The notes beneath the pieces are model-generated. The model did no database searches. It saw only the letters and a list, made by a program, of their open reading frames with translations, and was not told where the DNA came from. Position numbers and translations under genes: made by a program. Below, piece by piece: positions 31,781 through 42,905 of a stretch of 64,000 nt of DNA (positions are counted from its first letter, which is position 1; every line of letters begins with the position of its first letter). Source of the stretch: Edaphochlamys debaryana (Eukaryota > Chlorophyta > Chlorophyceae > Chlamydomonadales); contig JAEHOE010000150.1 of assembly GCA_016858145.1 (NCBI GenBank), forward strand, positions 124,001 through 188,000, in the 5' to 3' direction.

Positions 31781-34761
31781 CGCCGGCACTGTGTCTGTAG
31801 GGGGCGTGCAGCAATGGGGGAAGTCTTGAAGCGGATCGGGGGTCTTCCTGGCGGTCGCGTGGGGAACACGTCTTGAAACGCTGTTCTACGTGGCACCAAC
31901 GCGACTCGGCTTCGAATTCCTCGACTCATTACCTAGGCCAGCCCCCGCCGCTACGACCAACCTGGTCAACTAGCCTCTCCCCGCCTGGCCCAAACTGGCG
32001 CCGCTCGCGCCGGTGAATTCCCGTCTGCAAATGTGAGCGGGCCAGAAACGAGGCGTCTCATTGTCAAGAGCAGAGAGGTATTGCTCTTCTATGAGGACAT
32101 TGCTTGAAAATCGCGGACCGCTGTTCGCGCAGGCCGCGGGTAAAAAGCGCCCGCGTCCAAACGCGGTTTGCGCGTGGCAAGTGTTTGGGCCGGCGGGCCG
32201 CGAGCCGAGCCAAGACCAGAGCAGGCCACCAGGCCCCCGTAACTTACAGCGCGGGCAACGGTCCCCCGGTGGACCCCCGTGCGTGGTGCAACCGGCGCGG
32301 GAAATTGCTCCGAACCCCGAACCGCGGTCAATAAATGGCGAGCTCCGGTTCAAGGCCACAGAGCTTGCTCGGATCATCAGGGCTCTAAGTGCGAGGCCGT
32401 TTCGCCGGCGCAGCAGGCCACACCGAGTCGCAGCCGCCCCCAGCCGGAGGTTCCCGCAGCCCGAGACTTCCCGCCAAGCATTTGCAAACCCCCACCCACC
32501 TGTCCTAGAGCATCCTGGAGTCTCGCTGCGTCCGCGGGTCTGGCCTGCGGCCAAGCTGCCACCAGTGCAAACGCGACGACAATTTGCCAGGCGCGGTCAG
32601 CGTTCGCAGGGCTTTCCCTCCATGTTGCGTTGTTTGCGGGCTGGTTGGTGTCGCTTTACGGCTACGTTTTGCAAGTGCCCCGTGCCGTTACTTGGACACG
32701 TGGTAATGCCATCCGGCGATCAGTACAGTGCGGATGCATGCGGATGGGTGGCAGCACCGTGCGCATTCCCATAGCTATGGCCATGACGAGGACAACAGCC
32801 CCACGAGAAGCAGGCTCGCGGTCTACAGACGGCGGTGACCATCCACACCACCTGCCGGTGTCGCCCGCTGGGAACTGGGTCTGGCCCCGCGGCTTACGCC
32901 CAGTTCGATGGGCTTGGCGATATGCAGATGTTGCCCGAAAGCCCTGGGAACAACCCTGAGCTGCTCAAGTCTTCTTTCCGCAGCTGCCGCGACTCCTGTG
33001 GCACGCGTAGGCCTTGTGCATGCGCACTTTCAACGCCCTTCAATACCGGCTAGAAGCAATGGTTGACGACTTGCTGAGTAACACGGACCTGCGGCCATGC
33101 AACGTTTACCGGCCGGCACGCGTGTGCCAGTCGCCGGTCGGAGCGGATCCGCAAGCGCATCTCCCCGCATGCTGCAGTAATCGGCATGAGCAGACGCCGG
33201 TTGAACGATGAACGAAGATTGGTCCCTGACCCTTGCGCCATGCCCAGACATGCCAGGGCCACGCCAGAGGTACCCCTGCAAGCTTGGCCTCGCTAGTCGC
33301 TACTCGCTAGAGCAGGTACTCCACGACCAGTTGAGGACAGCTGCGTACTTGCGCTTGTCGCCCCGGGATCAGTCCCAAGGAGCTGCCGGCACTGCCGCTG
33401 GGGCACGGACTCGGCACCTGGGCCCAGAGGGCTGCCGTGACGGGGCGCATGGAAACCGTTACTGCACCGAAGTGGCGCAACATGGCCAGCGGGCAGCCCA
33501 GATGAAAGTCCCCGGCCCACGCGGAATACATGCGGCTTGGTCCACCGCGGCCGCGCGTCGCCCCTACTCCCTGGCCAGGCTACGCCCAACAACCCCTTCC
33601 GGCCGCCTGCACGCACAACACCGGGGGCCTCGACACCAGGAGCCAGGAAAGTACCGTTTGCGCGCGCGGCTGCCCCTAGGTTAGCCCCTGCCTCGGCGAT
33701 GCGCATTGCTGGCACCCCGCCTTCTTCTCTCGCGTTGCGGCAGCGGCTACATCGACGCGTTCAGCTGCATCCCCCGTCGTCGTCCGGACTACGCTGCACG
33801 GCCCCTGCGAGCACAGAACCCCCCAGTGCCGACACTCCGCCAAGCAAGCCCGCTTGAGCGCACATAGCCGTTACTACATCCAGGCGTGGGAGCATGCACC
33901 GCCCACCTGCTGTCCTCTTGAGGCCACCTGTGCCGTCCCCCAAGGCCGCTAGTCCGGCGAGGCAAGCCCTCATACCTCCTTCCTCACCACCCAACCTTCG
34001 CGTCCGCGGCCGCCCCCCTACCCGGCGGCGGTTCAGCGGCGCTGCATGCCGCACTCCTTCAGCGGCACCCCTACCCCCCGCCCCAGCACGCAGGCTTGCT
34101 CCAGCACTACAGGCGGGCCTCGCCCCTCGCCCACGGCCCTATCCAACCCCCGTCAGCTGCGGCCACTGGCGGCAAGGCCCATCGAGGACGCTCGGCGCTC
34201 CAGCCCCCCAGCCTGCCTCAAGCACCGGCCCCCGCGCTGAGCCCCCGCGCATTGCCCAACGCCCTCTTCGCGACGGGCGGGCCTCTGGTCCGTCGTGCTC
34301 CCCCTCGCCGCTCCCCCTCGCCGCCAACCTCGCACGTGCGCCGCACCGCATGTGCATGGGCGGTGGGCTCTGGGCGGGGAGGTCGCGGCCATTCCCCGTT
34401 GAGCAGGCCCCACCGCCACCTTCACGCCAGCACGGACGCGCTGCCAGCGCACCACTGCCCGGCGGCCCCGCAGGTGCTACCGCCTGCTCGCCGGGCGCGC
34501 GGCTCCGCTGACTCCACTCCACCAGCCCCACGCCCCGCGTCCCCTGTCCCTCGGCGGCCCCTCCTCCGCGCTCACTCCGGGACTTGGGGACAGCTCCGTC
34601 TGGGGCCTAGAGCAATCCGTATCAGTCCCGTGTCCCCTGTCCCTAGCAGCCCCTGCTCCGAGCTCCATCCGAGCTCCGTCCGAGCTCCGTCCGAGGCTCA
34701 GGGCAAGCTCTGTCCCAGTAGGCCGTCCGCGGCCCAGGCGCCTGGGCCTAAAGGCCGGGGC
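31781..34761. other. Intergenic region between the LRR-DUF506 and TIM23 genes
   Basis: About 3 kb with no supportable gene. The left end must hold the LRR-DUF506 promoter and the right end the TIM23 3' UTR. A short dispersed repeat occurs at 33764-33815, and GAGCTCCGTCC-type tandem units lie at about 34665-34697. From 33.7 to 34.7 kb the sequence is C-rich with long open frames that look like compositional artefacts. Confidence 0.5.
33764..33815 (-). repeat. Short dispersed repeat, inverted match to 19188-19240
   Basis: About 52 bp matching with roughly 85 percent identity by eye. Shared words are GACTACGCTGCA and GGCCCCTGCGAGCACAG; the second also occurs near 23170. Probably fragments of one repeat family. 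Confidence 0.55.
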
Positions 34762-36705
34762 CTAGAGCGAGGGGAAGACCTTCCGCAGCGCCGTGATGCC
34801 CCCCGCCGCCGCCACGCCCACGGCCCCCGCCACCACCGCCTGGCGGGGGCCGCGCGGCAGCCGGAAGAGCGCGCCGCTGGAGAAGCCTGGGGGGCGAGGG
34901 CAGGGGCACGTGGGGGCGCGGGGAGGAGAAGTAAGTCAGCGGCGAAGAGGGGATGGCCCGTTCGGTGGGTTTAGACAAGCGGCGGTCGGACGTTGGGGGG
35001 GGCGCGCATGCGGTGGTCGATCGGGGCGCGCATGGTGTGCAGAGCTGCGCGACAGCTGGAGGGAGCGGTGGCGCTTGGAGCCTGCCTGGGTCCCTGGTTG
35101 CTGCAACTGAGGCATGAACCCCGAGGGTCGCTTGGTCCGTTGCTCCTGCGCCACCCAGTCTGGCTTTCTTCAAGGTGCTGCCTTGGGGCCTATGTGGGTC
35201 TCAGGGCTGCGGGTTCGACTGCCGGGTGGGTTGGGCTGATGGGCGTGTGGTCTGGGCTCTATCACGATGTCCGGGCCCCTTGCCGCTCACTCCTGCTCGG
35301 TCGCCCAGGTGGCTCCCCCAACCGATCCTTAAGCATGCCAAACGCACATGCCCCCTGTCCAGAGCAGGGAGCTCTGCCGGTACCCCAGGCAAGCGAGTCC
35401 CAGCCACCCGGGCTGCTTGTCCTGGGCTGCTTTGCCGCGCGCCCACGGCAACGACAGCGACCCCAGTCCACACCTCGGCATCCGCCTGCCTTCAACTCCC
35501 CACCCACCCATACCCCCCCGGGCGTGCAACCGGGCGTGCAACAACCCTCCCTGAGTTGCCTCCCCCCCCCTGACCCCTTGCCCTGGACTTCAGTGCGCAT
35601 CGGGCGCGCTGGGTGCCGCTCTCTCTCTCTCTACGCTCTCCCTTACCTCTCCAGTTCATAAGACGATGACCCCCCGGCCCCTTCCCCTTCCCCTCCACGC
35701 CAGACGCTCACCCGCCAGCAGCGTGCTGACCGAGTCCGGCACGCCCAGCTCCTCCAGTTGGTTGACGTACAGCGACTCAAGGCCCGAGAAGTAGAGCCCC
35801 AGGATGCCGCAGCTGTTGCTGAACGGCCGCGCGAAGGAGCCTGAGGCACGGCGAAGGAACGCGATTTGGCGGGGGCGGCTTAGCAGGGCTCAGCGGGCGG
35901 GAAGGGGGACCCGCCTGGCCGGGCAGCCCCGCGCTTTGGCCCCCGGGCAGATGGCGAAGGCGGAAATGCTACCCCCCACTGTGGCAATGCAGCACGTGTG
36001 AGGTGCGCGTGTGGCCGCGTCGCGGGCGCACATCGTGCCGGAGATCCTCACCGCATGTGTTGAGCAGCCGGTTGGTCTTCAGCTTGAGCGTGTCGGTTAC
36101 GACGTCTGGCTTGACGGTCGCGAACTTGTAGAGACCACCGGCCACGCCCACGAGCCCACCTGCACCGCGACCCATCCACGTTGATGAATCAGAGCCATCC
36201 CGCCGACACGCCTCGTGCTCCCTCGCCGGGCGCTCGGCGCCCCCCGAAGAGCGTCCCCGAGCACCCACCCGCGAGGTAGCCACCACCGCAGTAGAATTGC
36301 AGGTGCTGCGTCCAGTCTCGTCTCCGCACTGATGCCTCCTCCTCGAAGACGAACTCCGGCCTGATGGGGCGCCATAGTGGTGATCAGGCACTAGCAAGGG
36401 GCACTAAACGTGATCCTCGTGTCGGTTTGGACTCACCCCTCGGGCAGCCGGAAAGCGTGCTTTGATGTCCCTATTTGCGTTGCCAGGCCCTCATACGGGT
36501 TGTACAGCTTTCCTTGGGGAGCCGATATCCCTGCTGCGCTTAGCAGCGTGTTGTTGGGCACCGCGTCGCGGAGCTCGGCGGGCAGCCCACCCGAGGTTGA
36601 GGGCAGGCTAGTGACTGGTTCTGCGACCGGAGCCGGGGCTGCCTGCTCTACGCTCTTGGGCTCCTCGCGAGGCTTTCGCCCCGTCAGGCGGTCAAGGAAG
36701 CCCAT
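34762..36705 (-). CDS. TIM23: Mitochondrial import inner membrane translocase subunit TIM23
   Basis: Channel-forming core subunit of the TIM23 presequence translocase of the inner mitochondrial membrane. Five exons: 36705-36437, 36360-36269, 36159-36052, 35840-35712, 34886-34762 (stop TAG), all GT-AG with closed phases, 240 residues. The N-terminus (MGFLDRLTGRKPREE) is hydrophilic. Diagnostic blocks are LYNPYEG, AFRLPEGPEFVFEEE, LQFYCGGGYLAGGLVGVAGG, TNRLLNTCG and FARPFSNSCGILGLYFSGLE, followed by a last glycine-rich membrane segment (AVVAGAVGVAAAGGITALRK). The glycine-zipper membrane segments are those of the Tim17/Tim22/Tim23 family, and the PEFVFEEE segment is TIM23-like. Size fits the family. 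No alternative identity is likely. Confidence 0.94.
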
Positions 36706-37720
36706 AGTTTGCTAGGCGGCTTACGATGGGTCGCGATTGAGCGTGCAGAAGCGTCTAAAGCAGCGGCAGTGGCCCGTCTCAAGCACGTCGTAGCGTCACT
36801 CGGGTCTGGGCACCGAGAGGTGTCCAGGGCAGCGGCAGCGGCCAGCCCAGGCCCACGCGTGCCGGCCGTACCAAACACAACCCGCCGTCCCCCGCCGTAA
36901 TGTGCGAGCCCCTACAGCCCCTGCGTTGGCCCCTGCGTTGCCAATCACCCCCCTCAAGAAGCTTTGCACCCCGCCACCGACACAAGCTTCCCATCAACGG
37001 CGGCCCACTCGTTGGCGTAGTTCAGGGTGGCAATCTCTCCCCCATAGAGGACCGCTGCACCGTGGCGGCGACTTCTTCCCCGCCGCAATCATCATGCTTC
37101 AATGTATGCTTTACTTTCATTTGCAGTGTCTTGGGAACGTCAGAGCAGTCCCGCCTGCGTGTTTCCTCGTGTGCTTACCCCCACCCACACATCCCTACAC
37201 CCACGCAAACTGTGAGGCGTCCCTATGTCTGCATGTTCTACGGCTTCCACCCCACGAGGCAGGCCCCGACAACGCTGGCGCCCTGTCTGACCGCTGGTGT
37301 GCGCTGATGCGCTGCCTCCTGCGTTGGCTGATGGCCCTGGCATGGGCTGCTGGGCGTCGGGGATGCATAGGAGCAGCACACACTGTTGGCTCTCCAGGGC
37401 TGGGGCCAGCCACCGTCACAGAACCCTGAAGCAAGGGCCGCAGCCGACACGTAGGTGGGAACGGCGCTACCATGCAAGCCTTTCTAAGCGTCTGTTTGAC
37501 CTGTGGCCTCAGCAAACACCCGGGTAGCCAAGGACGGTGGTTAGAACCCGGCCGGCTGAGTCGGGGGCCAGTGCAAACCGGTGCAAATGGGGCATGCGTT
37601 GTCTTCGTGGGCCACGTGACAGCAGCGGTCCCAACGTGTACAGCAGACGCAATGCACCAGCCACCAGGTTTGAGGGCGCTACGGGGGAATCAGTCTGGAA
37701 TGACGTCCTGGTGTCGGCCA
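36706..37720. other. Intergenic region upstream of TIM23 and CTLD copy C
   Basis: About 1 kb unique sequence between TIM23 (minus) and the copy C unit (plus). It should contain the TIM23 promoter. No coding exon, RNA gene or recognisable repeat is seen. Confidence 0.55.
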
Positions 37721-38078
37721 GGGGTCGTGGCCACAGGTCGTGGCCAGGTTGTGACGCCTCATTCCTGCGAGCCCGGGGCTGCTTAGGGGCGTCCTTGCTA
37801 CTCCGCTTCCCCATGCACGGCTCTTGAGACCGGTCTGAGACCTGGGGGCAAGTTGCTCTACCTGGGGTCTGGGGACGAGACCCGCGCTGGGAAGCGCGCA
37901 CGAAGCTGGCCGCCAGGCTGACCCGGCAGGGGGGGACACGACCGCAGGCGGCCTTTCTCTGTCCCTTGCAGGGGCCCGAAGGAGCCGGGGCTGGATGAAG
38001 GCTCAAGAAGAGGTGCCAAGGTTTGGAAGGTGCACACAGGGCTGCCTCAACGACTCTGGACTTCGGGGCTGGGGCAGC

Positions 38079-38096
38079 GTGTGTGTGTGTGTGTGT
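38079..38096. repeat. (GT)9 microsatellite in the copy C promoter
   Basis: Nine GT units where copies A and B have about four, between conserved flanks (GGGGCAGC and CGCATGTGACATG). Confidence 0.85.
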
Positions 38097-38445
38097 CGCA
38101 TGTGACATGCGCCCAGCCATCGACCCTCACACGAGTGCGGGCGAGCTGCAAGACCGACCGAGCGCTTATGTTCCTGATCGTGTCTTGTCATCCTAAGTTT
38201 ATTGGGAAGGCCCGTTGCGCTGATCGCGAGATCGCAGCTGCGGCCTGCTGCGCGGCCGGTCGTGTCGGGTCACGGCCGTGATCGTTGCTTCGCGCCATCA
38301 AAGCCAGCCGGCGTTTGCTGCATTCCACCATTCAAAGCCACTCCCAGCATAACAACACCAGCCCCTCAGTACCCGGCAAGCCCCTGAGCCAATACCAGTC
38401 AACCCTAGCCACCTGCCCCCTTGGCAACCCATCCTCGCGAGGATG

Positions 38446-40620
38446 ATGCGCGCCACAAGAATCCTGGCCCTCGCGGCCCTAGCCGTAGCTTGCTTCGGCA
38501 CCACGGCATTTGCAGGTGGGTCAATGGGACTGGAGTGCGGGGGAGCAAGGGGAGCAGCGATCGGGCGAGGATGGCGCCACCGGGGTTCGCGGATGTTCGC
38601 AGCAGGTCGTGTCGGTGACGTGACCTGAACACAAGACTGCTTCGACTGCCCTGCCACGTTTCAACTCTACCTAGACTTACCATATGCAGCAATAGTATCA
38701 TCCGTCTCGCCTGCCTTTGCTCAAAGCCCCTCCCGCTCCCTGTCCTCCCCCGCTGCCCCGCAGAGAGCGCCACCTACAACGGCACCGACGGCCACGTGTA
38801 CACGCTCCAGACCGGCCTCATCGGCGACATGCGCACCTGGGAGGACGCCAAGTCCTTCTGCAACGGAGTGCAGTTCAACGGCCAGCCCTCGCTGCTCAGC
38901 CCCTACCGTAACCCGGCCGTGGGTGACTCCGAGAACGCCGTCGCCACCCTCTGCGCACGCCGCACCTGCTGGATCAACGAGCCCACGCGCCCCGGCAACG
39001 ACCGCCTTGGCGAGCAGCTGTGCGCTCTCAAGACCGCCCTCAACGAGGACGTCTTCCAGGGCTGCTTCCAGGTCGTCAGCTTCGTCTGCCGCAGCGCCAG
39101 CCCCGTCAACGCCGTCTCCACGCCGGCCCCCGCGCCCAGCGCCCCCACCGCCGCGCCCCCCACCCCCTCTCCCTCGGGCGACAACGGCACCCAGGTCTCC
39201 GACGGCCCCGCCCGCCAGAAGCAGTACGTTGGCCTCAACGGCCGTGTGTACACGCTGTTCTTCCTGGGCGCCCAGCGCACCTGGGGCGAGGCGGCGGCCT
39301 ACTGCCAGGCCATCGGCATGGAGCACTCGCCGTACCGCACCGACCTGTACGGAGCAGGTGAGGGGGGGCGAAGCGAGTACGTATGCTGAAGACCGACCTG
39401 TGTTGGGTAGGCTTGTGTATGTGTTGCGCCTTGCGAGGCCCCGCCTCACGCACGTTGCCCCCTCACTGCCGCCCTGGCCCCCCGCCTCCCTCAGACTCTG
39501 TCTACGCCGTGAACCTGCTGTGCGCCCGCTCCACTCGGACCACCTGCTGGCTGGGCGAGGAGCCGTCGGACGACAACACCCTGTGCCCCATGCTTGACCA
39601 GCGGGGGGAGAGCCACTTCCAGGACTGCGGGTGAGGGCGGCGGAACCGGGCAGGGCGTGGGGCTCCGGCTGAGGGCCATGCCTCTAGCCCAACCATTGCC
39701 CCCGCATCCGTTCTGTAGACTCCTGCCTGCTGAACCCCTTCTCCTCTACCCCTCCCTTGCAACCCCTCAGGCAGCCCCTTGCCTTCGTGTGCCGCACCCT
39801 GCTTGGCGACTCTGAGGGCGCCGAGTCTACCCCCAGCATCCAGCCCTCCCGCTGGCAGCTCGCCCCTGTGGTGGTGGACTCCCGCCTCGGCTCTGACGGC
39901 CGGCGCTACGTGCTGTACTCGGGCCCCGACCGCAACCGCCGCACCCACCGCCAGGCGCTCGACTACTGCATGAGCATGGGCCAGGAGATGGCGTCCTACA
40001 TGCCTGAGCAAGGCCTCGCCTCTGCGAACGCCGTGGAGGCGTTGTGCCGCGGCAGCGGCCGCCTGCTCACGTCCTGGGTGTTCAACCCCTCGGTCGACGG
40101 CCTGTGCTCCGTCTTCAGCGCCGCCGACTCCCGCGTCTACCTGCAGGGCTGCAACCAGCTCGTCAGCTGGGTGTGCCGTACCGCCCGCCCCATCGACTAC
40201 CCCAACCTGGACGGAGACGAGGAGCTGCCGCCTGTGCCCGCCATCCCAAACCCGCCCGCCACCATTGATTGGACCGGCCCTAACGACGGCATGATCTACA
40301 CGCTGTACAACGGCGATGCGCCCAACCGCCGCAACTACACCGACGCCGCTGCCTTCTGTGCCTCCGTGGGCGCCGAGCTGAGCCCCTTCAACCGCCGCAA
40401 CCCTGACGGCGACTCGGTGGCGGCGGTGCGTGCCCTGTGCGGCGGTGCCCGCACCACGTGCTGGGTGCGCGAGCGGCTGGTTGGGTCGGATCAGCAGTTC
40501 TGCCCCCTGGTGTCTCAGGAGGTCAAGGCGCTGTGGCAGGACTGCGACCAGCGCATCAACTTTGTGTGCCGCGTGCGGGCGCCCCCGAGCCACCGCAGGC
40601 TCATGTCCATGCGGGGCTAA
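38446..40620 (+). CDS. Secreted protein with four C-type-lectin-like domains, copy C
   Basis: Exons 38446-38515, 38764-39357, 39495-39630 and 39771-40620; 549 residues from this ATG. A second in-frame ATG immediately upstream (38443) could add one Met; copies A and B have only one. Signal peptide, linker and all four CTLD modules are intact, with every module cysteine conserved. Differences include FGTTAFA in the signal peptide, SGDNGTQVSDGP in the linker and EQGLASANAV in module 3 where A and B read EQDPASANAV. The length and the Asp-Asn linker codon agree with copy B. The putative TATA-like element reads CATCAAAG, so expression may differ from A and B. Confidence 0.87.
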
Positions 40621-40830
40621 GCAAGGGCGAGCGACTGAGCCCTTACATAGGATTGCTCATAGGAGGCAGTGCTGATAGCTAGCGAGGCCTCGACCCGTTT
40701 TGCCGTTTTGACGAATGCCATACTATTATTCATGTGTGCGTGCACCAAGACCTCTGGAAAGCGTGGCATAGAAGGCTTGGGCCGCGGGCCGGAAAGGCAG
40801 TGGGCAGTGGAGCACTGCTGCCTATTACAT

Positions 40831-40876
40831 TCATCTGAGACATCACCCTGGGGTCATCTGAGACATCACCCTGGGG
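40831..40876. repeat. 23-bp tandem duplication
   Basis: TCATCTGAGACATCACCCTGGGG occurs twice without a spacer, just past the right end of the copy C unit. Confidence 0.9.
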
Positions 40877-40982
40877 TCACAAGGACAAGCGAAGAGATGG
40901 AGCAGGGCCGACGTACGCGCGGGCTGTGCAGCACAAGGGAGATGACATGGGCCCCGATTATTGAGGAGGAGGAGGCGAGCTG

Positions 40983-40987
40983 TGTAA
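40983..40987 (+). terminator. Candidate polyadenylation signal TGTAA of CTLD copy C
   Basis: First plus-strand TGTAA after the stop, 363 bp downstream. It lies in sequence unrelated to the A and B 3' flanks, so copy C appears to use a different 3' end. Confidence 0.45.
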
Positions 40988-42905
40988 GGCCTGATCATGT
41001 ATGTGCACCCCTTCCCCCAAGCACCTTCATATTGAAGCCCTGACAAGCAAGGTGACATCAGCCTGCCAGAACGCATCCCTCCCGCTACCGCCGGCCTCGC
41101 GCAGGGGTCGCGGGTACCGGTAGGGGGCATCTCCGCAGCTTGAGCCCCCCTTGACCAGGGGGTCCTCGTGATGCGCTGTGAGCCCCGCCCGTGCCCCCGC
41201 CGGGCGGTCGTGCTTGCTTGCTTGTCTCTGCCTCCCACATGGAGATACAAGCCCCTCAAGTGACCCGCCCGCCGCCAACACCAGTCTGACGCGACTAAAT
41301 GTGCCTTATGCCAGAACGAATGTCAAACACTGAGGAACGAAGGGCTTTCTCTCAAGCTGCTCATTCAGGGCGATGGGTGCACGCACGGGACCCGCACATG
41401 AGGCATGTGGCTGGCGTTCGCCACGCCCAGCCCATGACCACACACAAAAACATGTAGTCTGCCGCTTTCAAGCCGTCTCTGTGTGCGCACAAGGGGCTCT
41501 GCACCCCCACCGCGTCCAGCGCTGTCGGCCCCGGGCGTTTCAGGTGAGGCTTGCTAGCAAGCACCTCCCCTGCAGCCGACGCCACCTGCGGACCGCCCGC
41601 TCGGCCCCACCGCCACTGCCACGCGCGGGGCGCACAAGACTGTAAGCCCGCCTCGCCCGCCTCGGGAGGAAATTGCGGATTTGCGGGGTGCCAGGCGCAC
41701 CCCAGAGCAGTAGTGCCCAGCAGGAGGCGTGCTGCCGCCTTGCTCCTGCCAGGGTAGGCTGGGGGACGAGGGGATTCTTAGAGCAACACCGGCCCCCCTG
41801 GCCTCCCCAAAGAGACCTACGCCCACGCCCGCGTTTTTATGAACAGGGGCAGAAGATGCTAGCAGGGCGAGGCGTACGTGCGGTCTCATCTGTGTGAGGG
41901 CCTGGGGCTTGGCGGGCCCACGCGGAACCCCACGGAAGGGCAACGGGGGCATGCTTCCCTAGACACGTAACGTGCCTGATCCAACCAGACTGGCGATGTG
42001 GACGATGAGTGCGCGGCTTTCAGCTCTCAACGGTTCCTCTTCCACCTCCCTCCACTGCCTTCTGGGCAACGGGTGACTGCCTGCGAGGGGGCTCGAGGGG
42101 AGCGGGGGAACGCAGGGGACAACGGCAAGGGAACACCCTGCGGCAGCCCACGCACGGCTCGACCAGGGGCCGCATCAACGCACCTCAGCTCATAACGTGA
42201 AGATAATCAAGTTCAGCAGGTGCAACAGCCCCCACGCTCCGTGCAGGGTGCTCCAGCCAGGGGGGCCGGGGGAGCGGGGGGCGGCGCAGGGGACAACGGC
42301 GAGGGAACACGCACCCTGCGCCAGCCAACGCACCCTTTGGGGAACCGCGGCCGTACCTCCTGCTCCTGGCACTCATGCAACAGCCGACGCTGAAGGTCTT
42401 CCGCGCGGGTCTCGGTCCACGAAGACCAGTCGCCTGGTGCACTCTGGTGCACTGCACTGTTCCACTCTTCCAAGTCGAGGCCCTCTGACTACGGCCCGCG
42501 CCGAGAGCGAGAGCGCGCCGACGGGCTTGTTGTAGCGTCCTATCATTTCGCCTGGGAGTGTGAACCGCCTCTGGGACGGCCATCTCGACGGCAAACAATA
42601 GATCCCGTCGGTCGCGGCGCGCCTGCCCGCGTTTAGCCCGCAAGACCTTCTCCCAGCGGTCTGATTCAAATTTGCAATATACAACATCTACGAGCTTCAT
42701 ATTGTCGTCCTGGTTGTGTGTTGCCCAGCAGCTCGGCCGGCTCCAGACCAGAGCAGAGTCGACACCTGCATACCACGGTTAAGCGTCACGTTTAATGACT
42801 GTCTCCTATCCTACTCTTCGATGCGCCTTAGTGCCCACGGGGGCTCTCGCATAGGAATTGGGCACTCGTGAGCCGCGAGCCCTGTAAGGCGTACTTATAG
42901 CTCAT
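40988..42905. other. Intergenic region upstream of the SBP gene
   Basis: No supportable gene. About 70 bp around 42095-42165 is repeated near 42270-42345 (shared words GCAGGGGACAACGGC and GAGCGGGG, then CAGCC with ACGCA). On the minus strand from 42700 a frame begins MKLVDVVYCKFESDRWEKVL and stays open for about 110 residues with no recognisable domain; I leave it uncalled. The right end should carry the SBP promoter and 5' UTR. Confidence 0.5.

Larger units (their letters stand above)
37721..40755 (+). repeat. CTLD duplication unit, copy C
   Basis: Direct copy relative to A. On the left it shares about 190-215 bp with B that A lacks (word CGAGCCCGGGGCTGC, then TTGCTACTCCGCTTCCCCATG). On the right, similarity to A and B ends about 135 bp after the stop codon, far short of the A-B boundary. 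The three units therefore have different end points. Confidence 0.83.

Noticed and set aside
33894..34974. Plus-strand open frames of 205-292 codons before TIM23.
   Set aside because: Pro/Arg/Ser-rich artefacts of C-rich DNA, partly antisense to the TIM23 last exon; no splice-supported model.
42373..42700. Minus-strand frame starting MKLVDVVYCKFESDRWEKVL.
   Set aside because: No domain, partner exon or promoter; overlaps a local duplication; probably chance or a decayed element.
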